Below the pieces are notes generated by a model, which was given only the letters and a program-made list of their open reading frames with translations, had not been told where the DNA came from and ran no database searches. The translations under genes were made by a program, and so were the position numbers. This document shows, piece after piece, positions 37,905-47,823 of a stretch of 64,000 bases of DNA. The stretch covers positions 1-64,000 of the forward strand of contig JALLBK010000067.1 in NCBI GenBank assembly GCA_036940085.1, in the 5' to 3' direction. Each line of letters opens with the position of its first letter. The stretch's first letter is position 1. The stretch is from Discostella pseudostelligera. Its lineage: Eukaryota > Bacillariophyta > Thalassiosirophyceae > Thalassiosirales > Thalassiosiraceae.

Positions 37905-39119
37905 TTGTCAAGAAGAATGACTAGGACAAGAACGGCGACAACGATGGCGGCATCAACGCGGTCCCTCGGCAATACCATGGTGCTGGCGATGGCCATTTCG
38001 GTTGTCGTTGGAGCCAAAGTCTTGTTCATAGACAAAGTGGATGCATTTCTGTCGCCGACGCAAATCTCGAGTACCATCATCTGCCATGAATCCTCGACAT
38101 CCCTATTTGTGAAACGGAACAAGCCGTCGATGAAAGAACGGCGGAAACAAAGAGCCAAGAGGCAGCCTGGTCTCGTGGTTGATCGTGGGTTATGGAACGG
38201 GGCGCCTACAGTGGATGAATCGGAGATGTCAGTGCCGTCGATGGTCTCGACAACTACCACTACCACTCCGGATTGCAATGACCCACGTGTAGGAGGTGAT
38301 GATAGTGAATTGGAAGAGACTGTTGCTCAAGCATCTTCTCTCATAGAGTCACAGCGCAAGAGTGTCGAATACTTGACATTCATACGGAAGCGAGTGGAAG
38401 AGTCCTTTCCTGCACTAGATGCAGTAAAAGCAATAGCAGACAAGGGGTACTTTGTACATGATGGCTTCCTCTCCTCGGGCGATGACGAGGAATTTGGTGA
38501 TGCCTTGCTTTCTCAAATGTTACATGAGGGTATAGACATGTTATCAAATGATAAACTTCAGCGGGATATCACGCGTCTAGGTTATGGTGAATATGTAGCA
38601 AAAATAGTGGGAGGTGAAGCTTATGCCGATTGTCCTCGCCTAACAGAATACGTCGTGAGCTTAACAAGACATTTGCCACCGTTGTTGAACAAAGAAATCA
38701 GTTCATGTGAGAATGGACTACTTTCTAACCTTGATTCAACCGCGAGCATGGGAATACTGAGAATGTATGATAGGAAAACTCGGCTGGGTGCAGAATCTTT
38801 ACTCAGTAACGCAGATGTCGACGATAACAGACCATTTGAAGTTGTTTGTGGTGATATTGAAGGAGCCGAAAATGATGCTCGAAGAATTACAGCAATGTTG
38901 TTTCTCTCGTCTAACGATTGGCATTCGCATGCAACAAATTTTGGCGGAGGGATAACGATTGAAAATAATGGTGAATTGGTGGGCGCTATTCGGGATCGGA
39001 TAGTTCTGCTGTCGAGTGACACGTGCTCTCATCGGCAGGAGCCATGGAGAGGTGACGATAATATTGGAATGGAGCAGGCAAGCTGTATTACTGTGCATTT
39101 CGTAAAAGAGATGAAGTAA
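37905..39119 (+). CDS. Plastid-targeted 2OG-Fe(II) oxygenase-like protein (degenerate prolyl-4-hydroxylase fold)
   Basis: Single exon, 404 residues; the true start may be a downstream Met (residues 5, 14 or 25). A signal peptide ends in KVDAFLSP, a clear diatom plastid motif. The C-terminal 130 residues follow the prolyl-4-hydroxylase pattern: RRITAMLFLSSNDW, GGGITIENNG, DRIVLLSSDTCSHRQEPW, the last holding a candidate distal iron His and a basic residue for 2-oxoglutarate. The proximal HxD dyad is not evident: the expected place reads MYDRKTRLGAE. The protein may therefore be inactive as an oxygenase or use other ligands. The N-terminal half is unassigned. The family call is tentative. Confidence 0.5.
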   Translation: MSRRMTRTRTATTMAASTRSLGNTMVLAMAISVVVGAKVLFIDKVDAFLSPTQISSTIICHESSTSLFVKRNKPSMKERRKQRAKRQPGLVVDRGLWNGAPTVDESEMSVPSMVSTTTTTTPDCNDPRVGGDDSELEETVAQASSLIESQRKSVEYLTFIRKRVEESFPALDAVKAIADKGYFVHDGFLSSGDDEEFGDALLSQMLHEGIDMLSNDKLQRDITRLGYGEYVAKIVGGEAYADCPRLTEYVVSLTRHLPPLLNKEISSCENGLLSNLDSTASMGILRMYDRKTRLGAESLLSNADVDDNRPFEVVCGDIEGAENDARRITAMLFLSSNDWHSHATNFGGGITIENNGELVGAIRDRIVLLSSDTCSHRQEPWRGDDNIGMEQASCITVHFVKEMK

Positions 39120-39365
39120 TGTAGAATTAAGGAAGTTGATACGTACAACAAAACCGAACCAAGTCAACTCCTCGACTATTTTGTCAAAGTTTAGAAACTG
39201 TGATAATACATGCATGCTTCACTTTTACAAGCGACGTCTTAGAACATTGCTCTACTTCCTCGTGCATATTCCTTATCTCGTTCAAATTTCCACAGCTTAA
39301 AGGACACTCATCACTCATCCTGTCAGTGGCAATTCATTTAAATTCAATCGAACAAAACATCTCCA

Positions 39366-40040
39366 TCACCTCCTTGAAATAGACTCCATGAAATTACGCA
39401 ATCCATCCAAATCTTCAGCCTGACTAGAACACAATCCCCGACACTTCCCTTCTTCCACAACTGTGGGAGAATACTCCATCTTGGGTAATTCCACACTGGA
39501 CAATCCCTCAACAATCGAATCTCGCGAATTGAACGCCACGACAATACTAAATATGAATCCCAAAATGCCAATCGCCGCCGCAGGAGCAAGTAGACCCAAC
39601 GTGCCATCGGCGGGAATTTCTCCAAATAGTGGCACTTGTACCATCGGGACGTTGTTAGGTGTGGGTTCATCGATGCGAGTTAAGCTGGCGATGAGTGGAT
39701 CAATGCGCTGTTGCTGTTGAGGTGCAGCCTCAGATGGGAGCTGCGACGATTCCCGTTGTATTCTTTGAAACTGCTGTTCCATTAACACTTGATCCATCAT
39801 CTCTTCCTCCCGTGAGTTTTTGTTTGATAGAAGTTCGTCGTCGGCCGAAAGTAGACGTCGTGTAGATGTGATAAAATGGCGGCGGTGGAAAGGTTGGACG
39901 GCGTGGCGGTTGTGGCTCATAGGCGGAACGAGATTTGGATCGACATGAAATCCAAATGTAGGAGTGCAAAGCCCTAAGCCTAAGGCGATCAGAGGTAGGA
40001 CGATGCTCATGGTGCTGGTGGCGGCTGTCATTGTCACCAT
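39366..40040 (-). CDS. Plastid-targeted single-pass membrane protein of unknown function
   Basis: Single exon. The frame is open from 40190, but the ATG at 40040 (224 residues) places a signal peptide at the N-terminus: a hydrophobic stretch ending TPTFGFHVDP, a plausible plastid cleavage site, followed by a His/Arg-rich transit-like region. A Gln/Glu-rich middle and one strong transmembrane helix (GLLAPAAAIGILGFIFSIVV, in the C-terminal third) follow. The C-terminal tail has two Cys in KCRGLC. No known domain recognised. It may be a thylakoid or envelope protein (inference). The start choice is my judgement; the longer form begins with a Gln/Asn-rich segment. Confidence 0.6.
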   Translation of the reverse strand: MVTMTAATSTMSIVLPLIALGLGLCTPTFGFHVDPNLVPPMSHNRHAVQPFHRRHFITSTRRLLSADDELLSNKNSREEEMMDQVLMEQQFQRIQRESSQLPSEAAPQQQQRIDPLIASLTRIDEPTPNNVPMVQVPLFGEIPADGTLGLLAPAAAIGILGFIFSIVVAFNSRDSIVEGLSSVELPKMEYSPTVVEEGKCRGLCSSQAEDLDGLRNFMESISRR

Positions 40041-40197
40041 GGTTGTTGATCTTTGTTGATTATGGAGAGTTCTTGCGTTGGTTGTTGGTGTTTGGTTTTG
40101 GTTTTGGTGTTGCGTTCCGTTGCCTCGTTGGCTTTGGATTTTGGATCCGACCACGTGGAAAGGCAAGGAGGAGAGGTGGCGAAATAGCATGATGATA

Positions 40198-40209
40198 AAT
40201 GGCGGGAAG
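40198..40209 (+). promoter_or_regulatory. E2F-like AAATGGCGGGAA upstream of EMC10
   Basis: It lies in the divergent gap between the plastid membrane protein and EMC10, 135 nt before the EMC10 start. Confidence 0.45.
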
Positions 40210-40343
40210 AACAGTGCTATTGTCTACTACTCTCTCTATTGCCATGCCGCCATTTTTCCGCCGCCGCATCACTTTACGACCCTTCCTCCCCTCCCATCAT
40301 AGCTCAATTAACAATTATTGTAATACTGTGCCCACCCAACATA

Positions 40344-41330
40344 ATGAAGACATTTGTAGCTCTCATCAGTCCTTTGTTCATCGGGTGCGTCATCTCGGCA
40401 TCATCCGATGTTGGCAAATCATATCACGTCTATCACAAACTTGGCGACTCATCCACAATGACATCGCGTGGCCATATTAGCATCGCACCCTCCGACGAAG
40501 AAAACAACATTGGCTTGGTGGCGAAATTTCACCCTGATAATTCTGCTCAGTTAGATACAACTTCTTTCGATGCCATGGTAGAGAAGGGGGATCTTTACAC
40601 AATTATTATTTTGGAAGATGAAGGAGATAGTCCACCGCCCGTATCATCGTACCCACCTCAAACAGGTTCTCAGTTTGTTTCTGCATCTGTGCCGGGGTGT
40701 TCAATCCGTCGATCTAATCTCAGGGAAGAAATAAGTCTTTCCATAAGCCCCACTGGAAAATTGATGAGTGTTTTCTATCGCCCTATCATATCTCCCTTGG
40801 CACCAAAAACATGTCATCATTTAAAGCCACTATCTAAAAAGCCGGAGACAATCTTCGGAAAGATGGGAGGGGAGACGAATGAGAATTCACTACACAATAA
40901 TTCCATGCCGTTCAAAACCTCAGTGTCATTTGATTCCCATACTCCCATGATGGTCGTTCCAGCAGTCTTGACCCAACAGCGTCCACCTCCTGGATTGAAG
41001 TGGTACCGACGGAATTCCAAGAACAATCCCAGTCCACTAATGGGAGGAGCAAAGCAAGAAGGGGGAGGAGGAATTCCTGGAGTGGATGATGAGCCGCCTA
41101 CTGGATTCAGATCTAGCTTTTTATACAAATATTGGTACATTGTCTTGCCGATGGCAATGGTTGTTCTTTTCGGTGGTGGTGACGAAGGAGAGGTGAACAA
41201 TACTCAGCGAGGAGCTGCTCCTCAGTCCAGTGGGACAGCTGCTGCTGCTGCTGCTGCTGCTGTGGGAGCGGGAGCCGTGGCTGCTGGAGGTGCCGCGCAT
41301 GTACCTCAAAGGAGGGGCAAGAGAGATTGA
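40344..41330 (+). CDS. EMC10: ER membrane protein complex subunit 10
   Basis: Single exon, 328 residues from the ATG at 40344, which opens a signal peptide (MKTFVALISPLFIGCVIS); the frame extends upstream to 40239, but that part looks non-coding. EMC10 is a lumenal/one-pass subunit of the EMC, which inserts tail-anchored and multi-pass proteins in the ER. The evidence is a beta-rich lumenal region with GDLYTIIILEDEG, SVPGCSIRRSNLREEISLSI (the conserved Cys-containing segment), and a C-terminal anchor FLYKYWYIVLPMAMVV matching the family's KYWxYI-P pattern. A poly-Ala tract encoded by a GCT repeat (about 41239-41264) and a basic tail end the protein. Moderate to good confidence. Confidence 0.75.
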   Translation: MKTFVALISPLFIGCVISASSDVGKSYHVYHKLGDSSTMTSRGHISIAPSDEENNIGLVAKFHPDNSAQLDTTSFDAMVEKGDLYTIIILEDEGDSPPPVSSYPPQTGSQFVSASVPGCSIRRSNLREEISLSISPTGKLMSVFYRPIISPLAPKTCHHLKPLSKKPETIFGKMGGETNENSLHNNSMPFKTSVSFDSHTPMMVVPAVLTQQRPPPGLKWYRRNSKNNPSPLMGGAKQEGGGGIPGVDDEPPTGFRSSFLYKYWYIVLPMAMVVLFGGGDEGEVNNTQRGAAPQSSGTAAAAAAAAVGAGAVAAGGAAHVPQRRGKRD

Positions 41331-41483
41331 GGAAAGGATACTTTTGTCAAGACAATGATGTCGTTTACATAATGGTGAATTGATATTTATATTTATCTAG
41401 TGTCCAGGATTCTTCTCACAATTTCAATTGTCGCGTTAAGAAATCCAACCCATGGAGGACCCATCACGACACAAATATTAACT

Positions 41484-42410
41484 TCACGAACTTGCTGACT
41501 TCGCTTTTTCAATGGCCTTCTTCGCCGCCTCTGCCGCGCGTTCCGTTAATTTGTATTCTTCATTGGCATCCACAGCCTTGTCAATACTCGTCTCGAGTAC
41601 ATCCCCCACCGCACCCAATGCCTGCTTCCCACCCTCGAGCAAATCAATCTCATCAGCCAATGTCTGAATTTGCTTCACCGAGTCCTCGATCTTTTTGAAT
41701 GTCTCGGCGTTCCCTTCATCTGACTTCAAATCGTTAATGGCTTTATCCAAACTTGCCGAAATCTTACTCAATATGGCGTATTTCGAATCAAGACGTGCTA
41801 GAAAGTTGATGGAGTTGAGAGAAGCCTTGCTTATTGCCTGAACAAACTCATTCAATTCTCCAAGATCCTCCTTCTTCGAAATGTAATTGGCGGCTGCCGC
41901 AGCCACGACGGCGAATACCGGAGAGGCACCCAAGGCAAGTGCAACTGCCCCCCCAAGAATACCCGATGTAAATTCGACATTTTCTGAATTGATGGGGATG
42001 ATGGCACTTCCTGGATCAGTATTGGTTGTGCGTGCCGAAGCCTTTTCCGCTGATGAAGCCATCGGGGGAGTAGGCGGAGCTTTGACCGCAGACACGGTAG
42101 TAGTTACCGACGGATCATCATTCATTTCATTCGCCTTCTTCACAGCAACCATGACCGCCTCGGCTTTTTGTTCAGCCACTTTCTTAAGCTCTTCGGCCTT
42201 GCGCTTGGCCTCCTCTGCCCTCTTGCGAAGCTCTTGTGCCTTTTCGGAAGCGCTAGTGGGGGGCTCTGACCGGATGGCGGTGGTGGTGGCTGCAGATGGG
42301 AACGCTGGCTTTGCTGCGATGGGATGTGTGGTGAAACCACACACATCTTGTGGGTGCTGGGCAACGCAGAGGAATACCGCTGCGGCGAAGGCAGCTCGTT
42401 GAATTGTCAT
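41484..42410 (-). CDS. Plastid-targeted coiled-coil protein of unknown function
   Basis: Single exon, 308 residues. It has a signal peptide with VCGFTTHP near residue 25, a typical diatom plastid cleavage site. A charged heptad-like stretch rich in Ala, Glu and Lys (about 53-95) predicts a coiled coil. Then come a Ser/Thr/Pro linker, a hydrophobic Ala/Gly-rich segment (GILGGAVALALGASPVFAVV) that could be a membrane helix, and a second helical region to the end (AAEAAKKAIEKAKSASS). No family recognised. A structural or thylakoid-associated role is only a guess. Confidence 0.7.
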   Translation of the reverse strand: MTIQRAAFAAAVFLCVAQHPQDVCGFTTHPIAAKPAFPSAATTTAIRSEPPTSASEKAQELRKRAEEAKRKAEELKKVAEQKAEAVMVAVKKANEMNDDPSVTTTVSAVKAPPTPPMASSAEKASARTTNTDPGSAIIPINSENVEFTSGILGGAVALALGASPVFAVVAAAAANYISKKEDLGELNEFVQAISKASLNSINFLARLDSKYAILSKISASLDKAINDLKSDEGNAETFKKIEDSVKQIQTLADEIDLLEGGKQALGAVGDVLETSIDKAVDANEEYKLTERAAEAAKKAIEKAKSASS

Positions 42411-42710
42411 GGTGGTGATGGCGTAAGGGAGCAGGGGTGGTTATGGTAGATATGGAGACGCGACGATGCTATGGAGAGGTTTCGGCACAGCAAGATGGAG
42501 ATTTTGCAGCGGCTAAAAGTACTAATTCCTCTATATAATGCTCGTAGGTCTTCGCCGAACCAACCCAATGGATCTTTTTTTGTTGGCGAGCTGCCTAATT
42601 CAACAAAGATCTTTGTGACGTCATGCTGACGTAGGCACCCGTGCGGTTCATGCTGCATGCGGCCGCCCGCCCGCCACATCCCGAAGTTGTCCGATGCAGA
42701 CAGAGGATGA
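42411..42710. promoter_or_regulatory. Divergent promoter with CRE-like TGACGTCA and adjacent TGACGT
   Basis: 300 nt between the coiled-coil gene (-) and the EF-hand/aminotransferase gene (+). TGACGTCA lies at 42616-42623 and a further TGACGT at 42627-42632. TGACGT-type elements are the known CO2/cAMP-responsive elements in diatom carbonic-anhydrase promoters. No gene in the gap. Confidence 0.5.
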
Positions 42711-45271
42711 ATGAAATGTGAAAGGCTCAATTTCGATGAAATGATGTTCCGATTGAATAGGCTCTCATCCAACGTTTGGCGGAAGCTATCCGCCAAGGAC
42801 GGTATTCCACCTGCTTCGGGCTCCATCGCTCAGCATCTATTCTCCATACGCAATCATTCGTCTCCCAAACGGGCCGGTGGTTCAGAATTCATCTTCTCGC
42901 GATTGGGTGACACCAGCAAGGTCACTCCGATTATTGCCCAGCTTCAGCAGGAATGCTGGGATGGATATGTTGCGACCGGTCGTGGCTGTCACACTTTATT
43001 TCAGCTCCTGGATACCACCTCTAGTGGCTATATCAGTTGGCAAGAAATCCGGTTCTTCCTCGAGAATGTTCGTGAATCGGATGTCAACCCAGCGGCAAGG
43101 AAGGAGGTCCTGGAGGCTGCGGCGGATGGGCATATCAATTTTCGTGAATTCCAGGCATGGCTGATTAAGGCTACCAAGGTGGATCCTGGAACAAAGAATA
43201 TGTTTGCGTCGGAGCACTATCATGCAAGTCTTGGTACTGCAGCACGAAAGAAGGATGGAGCTGTAGCTTCGGATCATTCATGGAACAAGCACACAATGTC
43301 ACAAAATCTAAGGCGAATGCAGTATGCCGTGAGGGGCGAAGTTGTCATTAGGGCAGATGCAAGTGAGTGTCACTTTGACTTTGCAATTCTTCGTGAATTT
43401 TAGATTTGATTCAAACCAGTTCTCTTTATTTATCTTGCGTGGGCAAATAAAGTGGCCGCGGAAGGGAGGAAAATCATCTATACCAACATAGGCAATCCGC
43501 ATGCCGTGGGGCAGAAACCTATCACGTACTACCGCCAAGTTCTTGCACTTTGCGATCTACCAGATGAGTATGGAGTGAAAAATCCACAAATTGCATCAGC
43601 GTTTCCTTCGGATGTGATAGAACGTGCCATGGAAATGCGTGAAGCCATTGGGCCGGGTGGAACTGGTGCCTATACCAATTCACAGGGAATCGGCAAATTC
43701 AGAGATGACGTAGCTCACTTCATCACAGCGAGGGACGGTCATGTGTCCTTCCCAAGCAATATATTCTTAACAAACGGTGCATCGGCTGCTATTGAAAGCG
43801 TGTTGACGGGGTTGATTGGAAATAATAGGGATGCGATTATGATTCCGATTCCGCAGTATGTAAGTTATGGCGTCGCTTTCATTATGAATAGTTTCCATCA
43901 GGATTCACTCATGTATTTGATTCTTCGTCAGCCAATATACTCGGCTATTATATCTAGACTAGGTGCGAGGCAAGTAGGATACTTCCTTGGTAAGCAATCT
44001 CAGTATCAATTTGCACATATCAGTGATTCTTCTCTGACGACATTGATTCTCGTGTGAATAATATATGACCTATAGACGAAGAAAAGGGGTGGGCAATAAC
44101 TGAGCGAGAACTCGAAATGAGGAGGACTGCTGCAGTTGAACGGGATGGTCTAGAAATAAGAGCATTCACCCTGATCAATCCTGGCAATCCTACTGGACAG
44201 GTCATGTCACGTGAAGAGCTTGAAATCATTTGCAAATTCTGTTCGAAGTACGACATTGTGCTATTGGCAGACGAAGTATATCAGGTATGTTGTATTCAGC
44301 ACCGGTACTACTCTTATTTTGAGTTACTAACCCGTGTATGTTGCCTTGATGTACCAGAAAAATATCTATGACGATAAGAAGGAATTCATTTCAGCGAAAA
44401 AGGGTACGAGTATGCAACATGCAAATGAGTACGTGACTACGACTTCTTTGACGATGCCAGCTCATCAACACTTCAACCTCTTGCCTCTATCCATAGTTGC
44501 TATCGAAACGTCAGGTTGTGAGAATCTGCAATTGATCAGCTTTCACTCCACTTCGAAAGGTCTGATCGGTGAATGCGGACGACGTGGTGGGATGATGGAA
44601 CTACACAACATTGACCCCTACGTTCAAACCCAGCTGTATAAGCTTGCGAGTTCAGGTCTGTGCTCGGGGGTGGATGGACAGATGATGATGAGTCTCATGG
44701 TGAGACCGCCCCTTCCCGGTGAAGAGAGTTACGAGCTTTTTGCGAGGGAGGAGAATTCGATCTTTGAGAGCCTGAAACGTAGAGCGGTGTCGGTAAGAAG
44801 CGGTGATGCTCAGATTCTTGTGTCGTTTCGATTTCATACTCCATTTACTGATGAACGACCCTCAATTCTCTCGTCCAGCTTGTGAATGGATTGAACGCAA
44901 TTGATGGTATGACATGCAATCCAAGTGAAGGAGCAATGTACGCATTCCCGCGGGTGGAATTTCCACCAAAGGCACTGGATGAGGCAGCTGCTCTGGAGCA
45001 GACGCCTGATTCAATGTATGCACTCTCTCTACTTGAAGAGACTGGAATATGTGTCGTACCAGCATCAGGATTTGGACAAAAAGGTGAGAGAGTTACAGAT
45101 TTCTTCTTTCCTGCTTTGTATTTGCATGAACTAAAGGCAATTTGGATGCTCGTTACATTAGAGGGACGCATTGGTTTCCGTACGACGTTTCTGCCGCCCG
45201 AGGATGAATTGAACGAAGCAATAGTGGAGTTTAAGCGACATCATGAATTGTTTTGTGAAAAGTATGCTTAA
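42711..45271 (+). CDS. EF-hand/alanine aminotransferase fusion, probably mitochondrial
   Basis: Eight exons: 42711-43362, 43453-43859, 43932-43989, 44076-44284, 44358-44403, 44497-44792, 44879-45083 and 45162-45271 (660 residues). The last 450 residues are a full PLP-dependent alanine (or glutamate-glyoxylate) aminotransferase, interconverting alanine + 2-oxoglutarate with pyruvate + glutamate: MQYAVRGEVVIRAD, NIGNPHAVGQKPITYYRQV, INPGNPTGQV, LLADEVYQ, and FHSTSKG with PLP-lysine 478. Ahead of it lies an EF-hand pair: DTTSSGYISWQE (101-112; position 3 is Thr) and a degenerate EAAADGHINFRE (135-146). The first 50 residues are Arg/Ser-rich, resembling a mitochondrial presequence from Met12 (42744). 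The fusion is supported by one exon encoding both the EF-hands and the start of the enzyme. Intron 5 (44404-44496) is 93 nt and stop-free. Confidence 0.9.
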
Positions 45272-45318
45272 CTTTATAAGTGCCGAGCAGCAGTATGGTC
45301 AATGCCTCTCTCCCTCGT

Positions 45319-47823
45319 TTATAAATCAAGCATATCCAAGTCTGCATACTTCTTTCTCTTCCTCATCAATGTCTTGAGTAATTCATTCCGAAGAGCGCAA
45401 TTCATCTCCGGGGGTGGCTTACCCCAAACACAGTCGGCACCTGCCTTCTCGAGCTTCTCTCGATGCTCCGACAAATGTGCCGAAACACCGACAAGGAGAG
45501 AACATCGTGACCGTATCTCGCTGGTGCTTCCAGCGCGTGGATTGTCCGAGGATGGACAATACTGTTCAGATTCGATGAGATGTCGGATCAACGCTGATCC
45601 AGATGAAATGTTGCACCTACGTTGGATGGAGTCATCCCCCGCGGGCTGAGTCGAAACATTATGCTGCTTAAAATTGGCACTACTCGAACCACTGCTACTA
45701 GTGGAGAGCTGTGAAGGGAACAAGACTAGCTTCTCTTCAATGATGATGATATCAAAACCATGCATGGATCCTCCGTCACTGTGAGGGAAGGCACATTGTG
45801 CGGCTCGAATTCTTGTCAATGCCTCTTCAGAAGATCGTGCTGTGGCAACTGAAGACAGGTAGTAACATGCATGCAGGGTAAGACGAGGTACAAGAATTCA
45901 TTTAGTAGTAAGCGCAATCCCTCACTCACCCGAAGCATGCGGGAGCATGAATCTCAACGACTTGGTAAACAAGGCAAGGAAAATCTCATGTGGATCCACC
46001 ACCAAAATATTCCGTATCTCTTGCGTCAAGCAACTATGGAGTCTACTACTCTCTCGTAGTGATGATGAGGATGATGATGACCTTTTACATTCGGAATCGA
46101 ATAGTTCATCCTCGCAACAGCTTAGGGCTGGATGATTAAATGATACCCAACCTGGTTTCTTATTGGAGACTAATGCGGCTGCTGCTGGGGTTTGTTGGGA
46201 GACATCTTTGGAAGAAGCAGCAATAGCCGCCTGCGCCAGAGACGGTGATGGCAACATCGTCGTCGTCCCCGCCCCTCCCCCCTTCTTAGTGGACACGGCC
46301 AATGCCCTACCAGTACCCGTGGGTATAACCTTAGTACTCCTCAACCGTATCCGTTGAATCGCCTCCTGCTTGAACTTTACCAACTCATCCTCACTCCACC
46401 ACTTCTCACCTCCCCGTTTTTCATAATCGGCAATTCCAAATTCATATACGGTAATGTGTGGATCGAATGAAACGCGTTTATTCGTCCCCAATGATTCCAA
46501 GGAGGCATGACGTGATACTACGCAAGATGCCTTCACATTGCCATTGTGGCTACCCCTAGTACCATTCCCGTTCTTGGCCTTCTCATGACAAGATGCGGCT
46601 TTGTTGGTGGCTGCGACTGCTCCTGCTCCTGCTTCCACCATTTCTCTCCGTGACAATCGTCGTACATCCTCTTCCATACTCGTAGTAACAATTGTATCCG
46701 ATTGGATTTTTCGTAGTGTGCATTGTTGACTCCGTGGTAATAATTTGGGAAAGTCGGTGATGCGGACTAGATCGCATTCCGATTCTCCAATATTGCTGCT
46801 GCTATCATTGCCATCGTGATTATGAGTATGATGATGATCAGAGCAACCATGATGGGAATGAAGTGATATAATGGATGCTGGTGAAGCTAATGTTGGCACC
46901 GTCGGTGATAGAACTGGAGATCGAGGCATGGTTAGTGATTTGGACAAAGGATGTGTTGGAGGCGATAGTTTTGGCAAGGAGCATGTTGGTATGGTAGGAG
47001 CCGAAGCTCGTCGACTCATTGTGGTGGCAGCTGTCAGTATTGGTGATGATGGTGGTGGCGGAGGTGGCGTGATCAAAGGAACTCTTCGACGAAGGATTGA
47101 AGTTAATGGTTTGGTAGTAGATGATGATTTGTTGTATTTGCCAACAGGAGTGGGAACGGTGGCCGCGGGATAATATGTTCTATGCCGCAGTACATCTCCC
47201 AATATGACAGACCGGGAGCGTGGACGAGGAGTAATAGCGTCTAGTGCTGATGTTGTAGTTGTTGTGCAAGATTGAGGCGGGTCTTGTGCAGCACACCTAG
47301 ATTGAGGTGGAGGGTCTTGGGCAGTAGATTTTGGATTCAGGTAATTGATGTTCAAGGGTGGGGGTGATCTTGACTGTGGTGGCGAAGGTTTCGCGTCGTG
47401 TCTACTGCTGCAACTGCCAGCAGCCCTCCCGGGTGGTAATTTGGGAAGCGGAATTGAAATGCCATCGAGTGAATTGGCACGCGTGTGTGCCAGGCTGATG
47501 CTTGCGTCTCCTACCGGAGCAGGCTGTCGCTCTTTGCCATGACATGATTGATGCTGCTGTTGTGGTTGTGAGAACGACCTTGACCCTTCATACAACGACG
47601 GGAAGATAATTCTCCGCGTGCATGGCGTTGGAGAAGTAAGAGATCGATGGTGAGAGCTGCTGAGAGTAGTTGCCGAACTCATCATGTTGTCTGCCGCCGC
47701 GCTTCGACTCATGAGATTGTTATCCCTATCCGAACCGCGACAGCGAGCTTCGACCCCGATGATGGTGCGCTGCTGTTGGCTGCGTTCCAGGTGATGGCCT
47801 GTGTCAACACATGCCCCGCACAT
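45319..47823 (-). CDS. Pseudo-receiver (degenerate response-regulator) protein with long disordered N-terminus
   Basis: Exons 47823-45930 and 45848-45319 (807 residues). The C-terminal 200 residues resemble a receiver domain split by the intron: ILVVDPHEIFLALF, then EALTRIRAA, FDIIIIEEKL, LLVGVSAHLSEH and GADCVWGKPPP. The Ser and Lys of the receiver switch are kept, but the phospho-acceptor Asp is Glu (IIEE) and the acidic pair is DP, so it should not accept phosphate and may mimic the phosphorylated state. A Ser/Asn-rich insert interrupts the domain. At about 450-494 is KRVSFDPHITVYEF followed by GEKWWSEDELVKFKQEA, a V-F-D-P...W-[YW]-S/T-x-x-E-L motif I believe recurs in other diatom proteins. 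The first 440 residues are Pro/Ser-rich and disordered. The start could be Met38. Possible signalling or transcription role, unproven. Confidence 0.65.

Noticed and set aside
41887..42402. 171-codon Ala-rich plus-strand frame opposite the plastid coiled-coil gene
   Set aside because: Antisense shadow of Ala/Glu/Lys codons; the minus-strand frame has a signal peptide, plastid motif and coiled coil.
44404..44496. Treating the 31 extra residues in the aminotransferase as coding
   Set aside because: Good GTACGA/ATAG borders, and the spliced KKVAIETSGCENLQLISFH fits the family; an insert there would be unique. Kept only as a possible retained intron.
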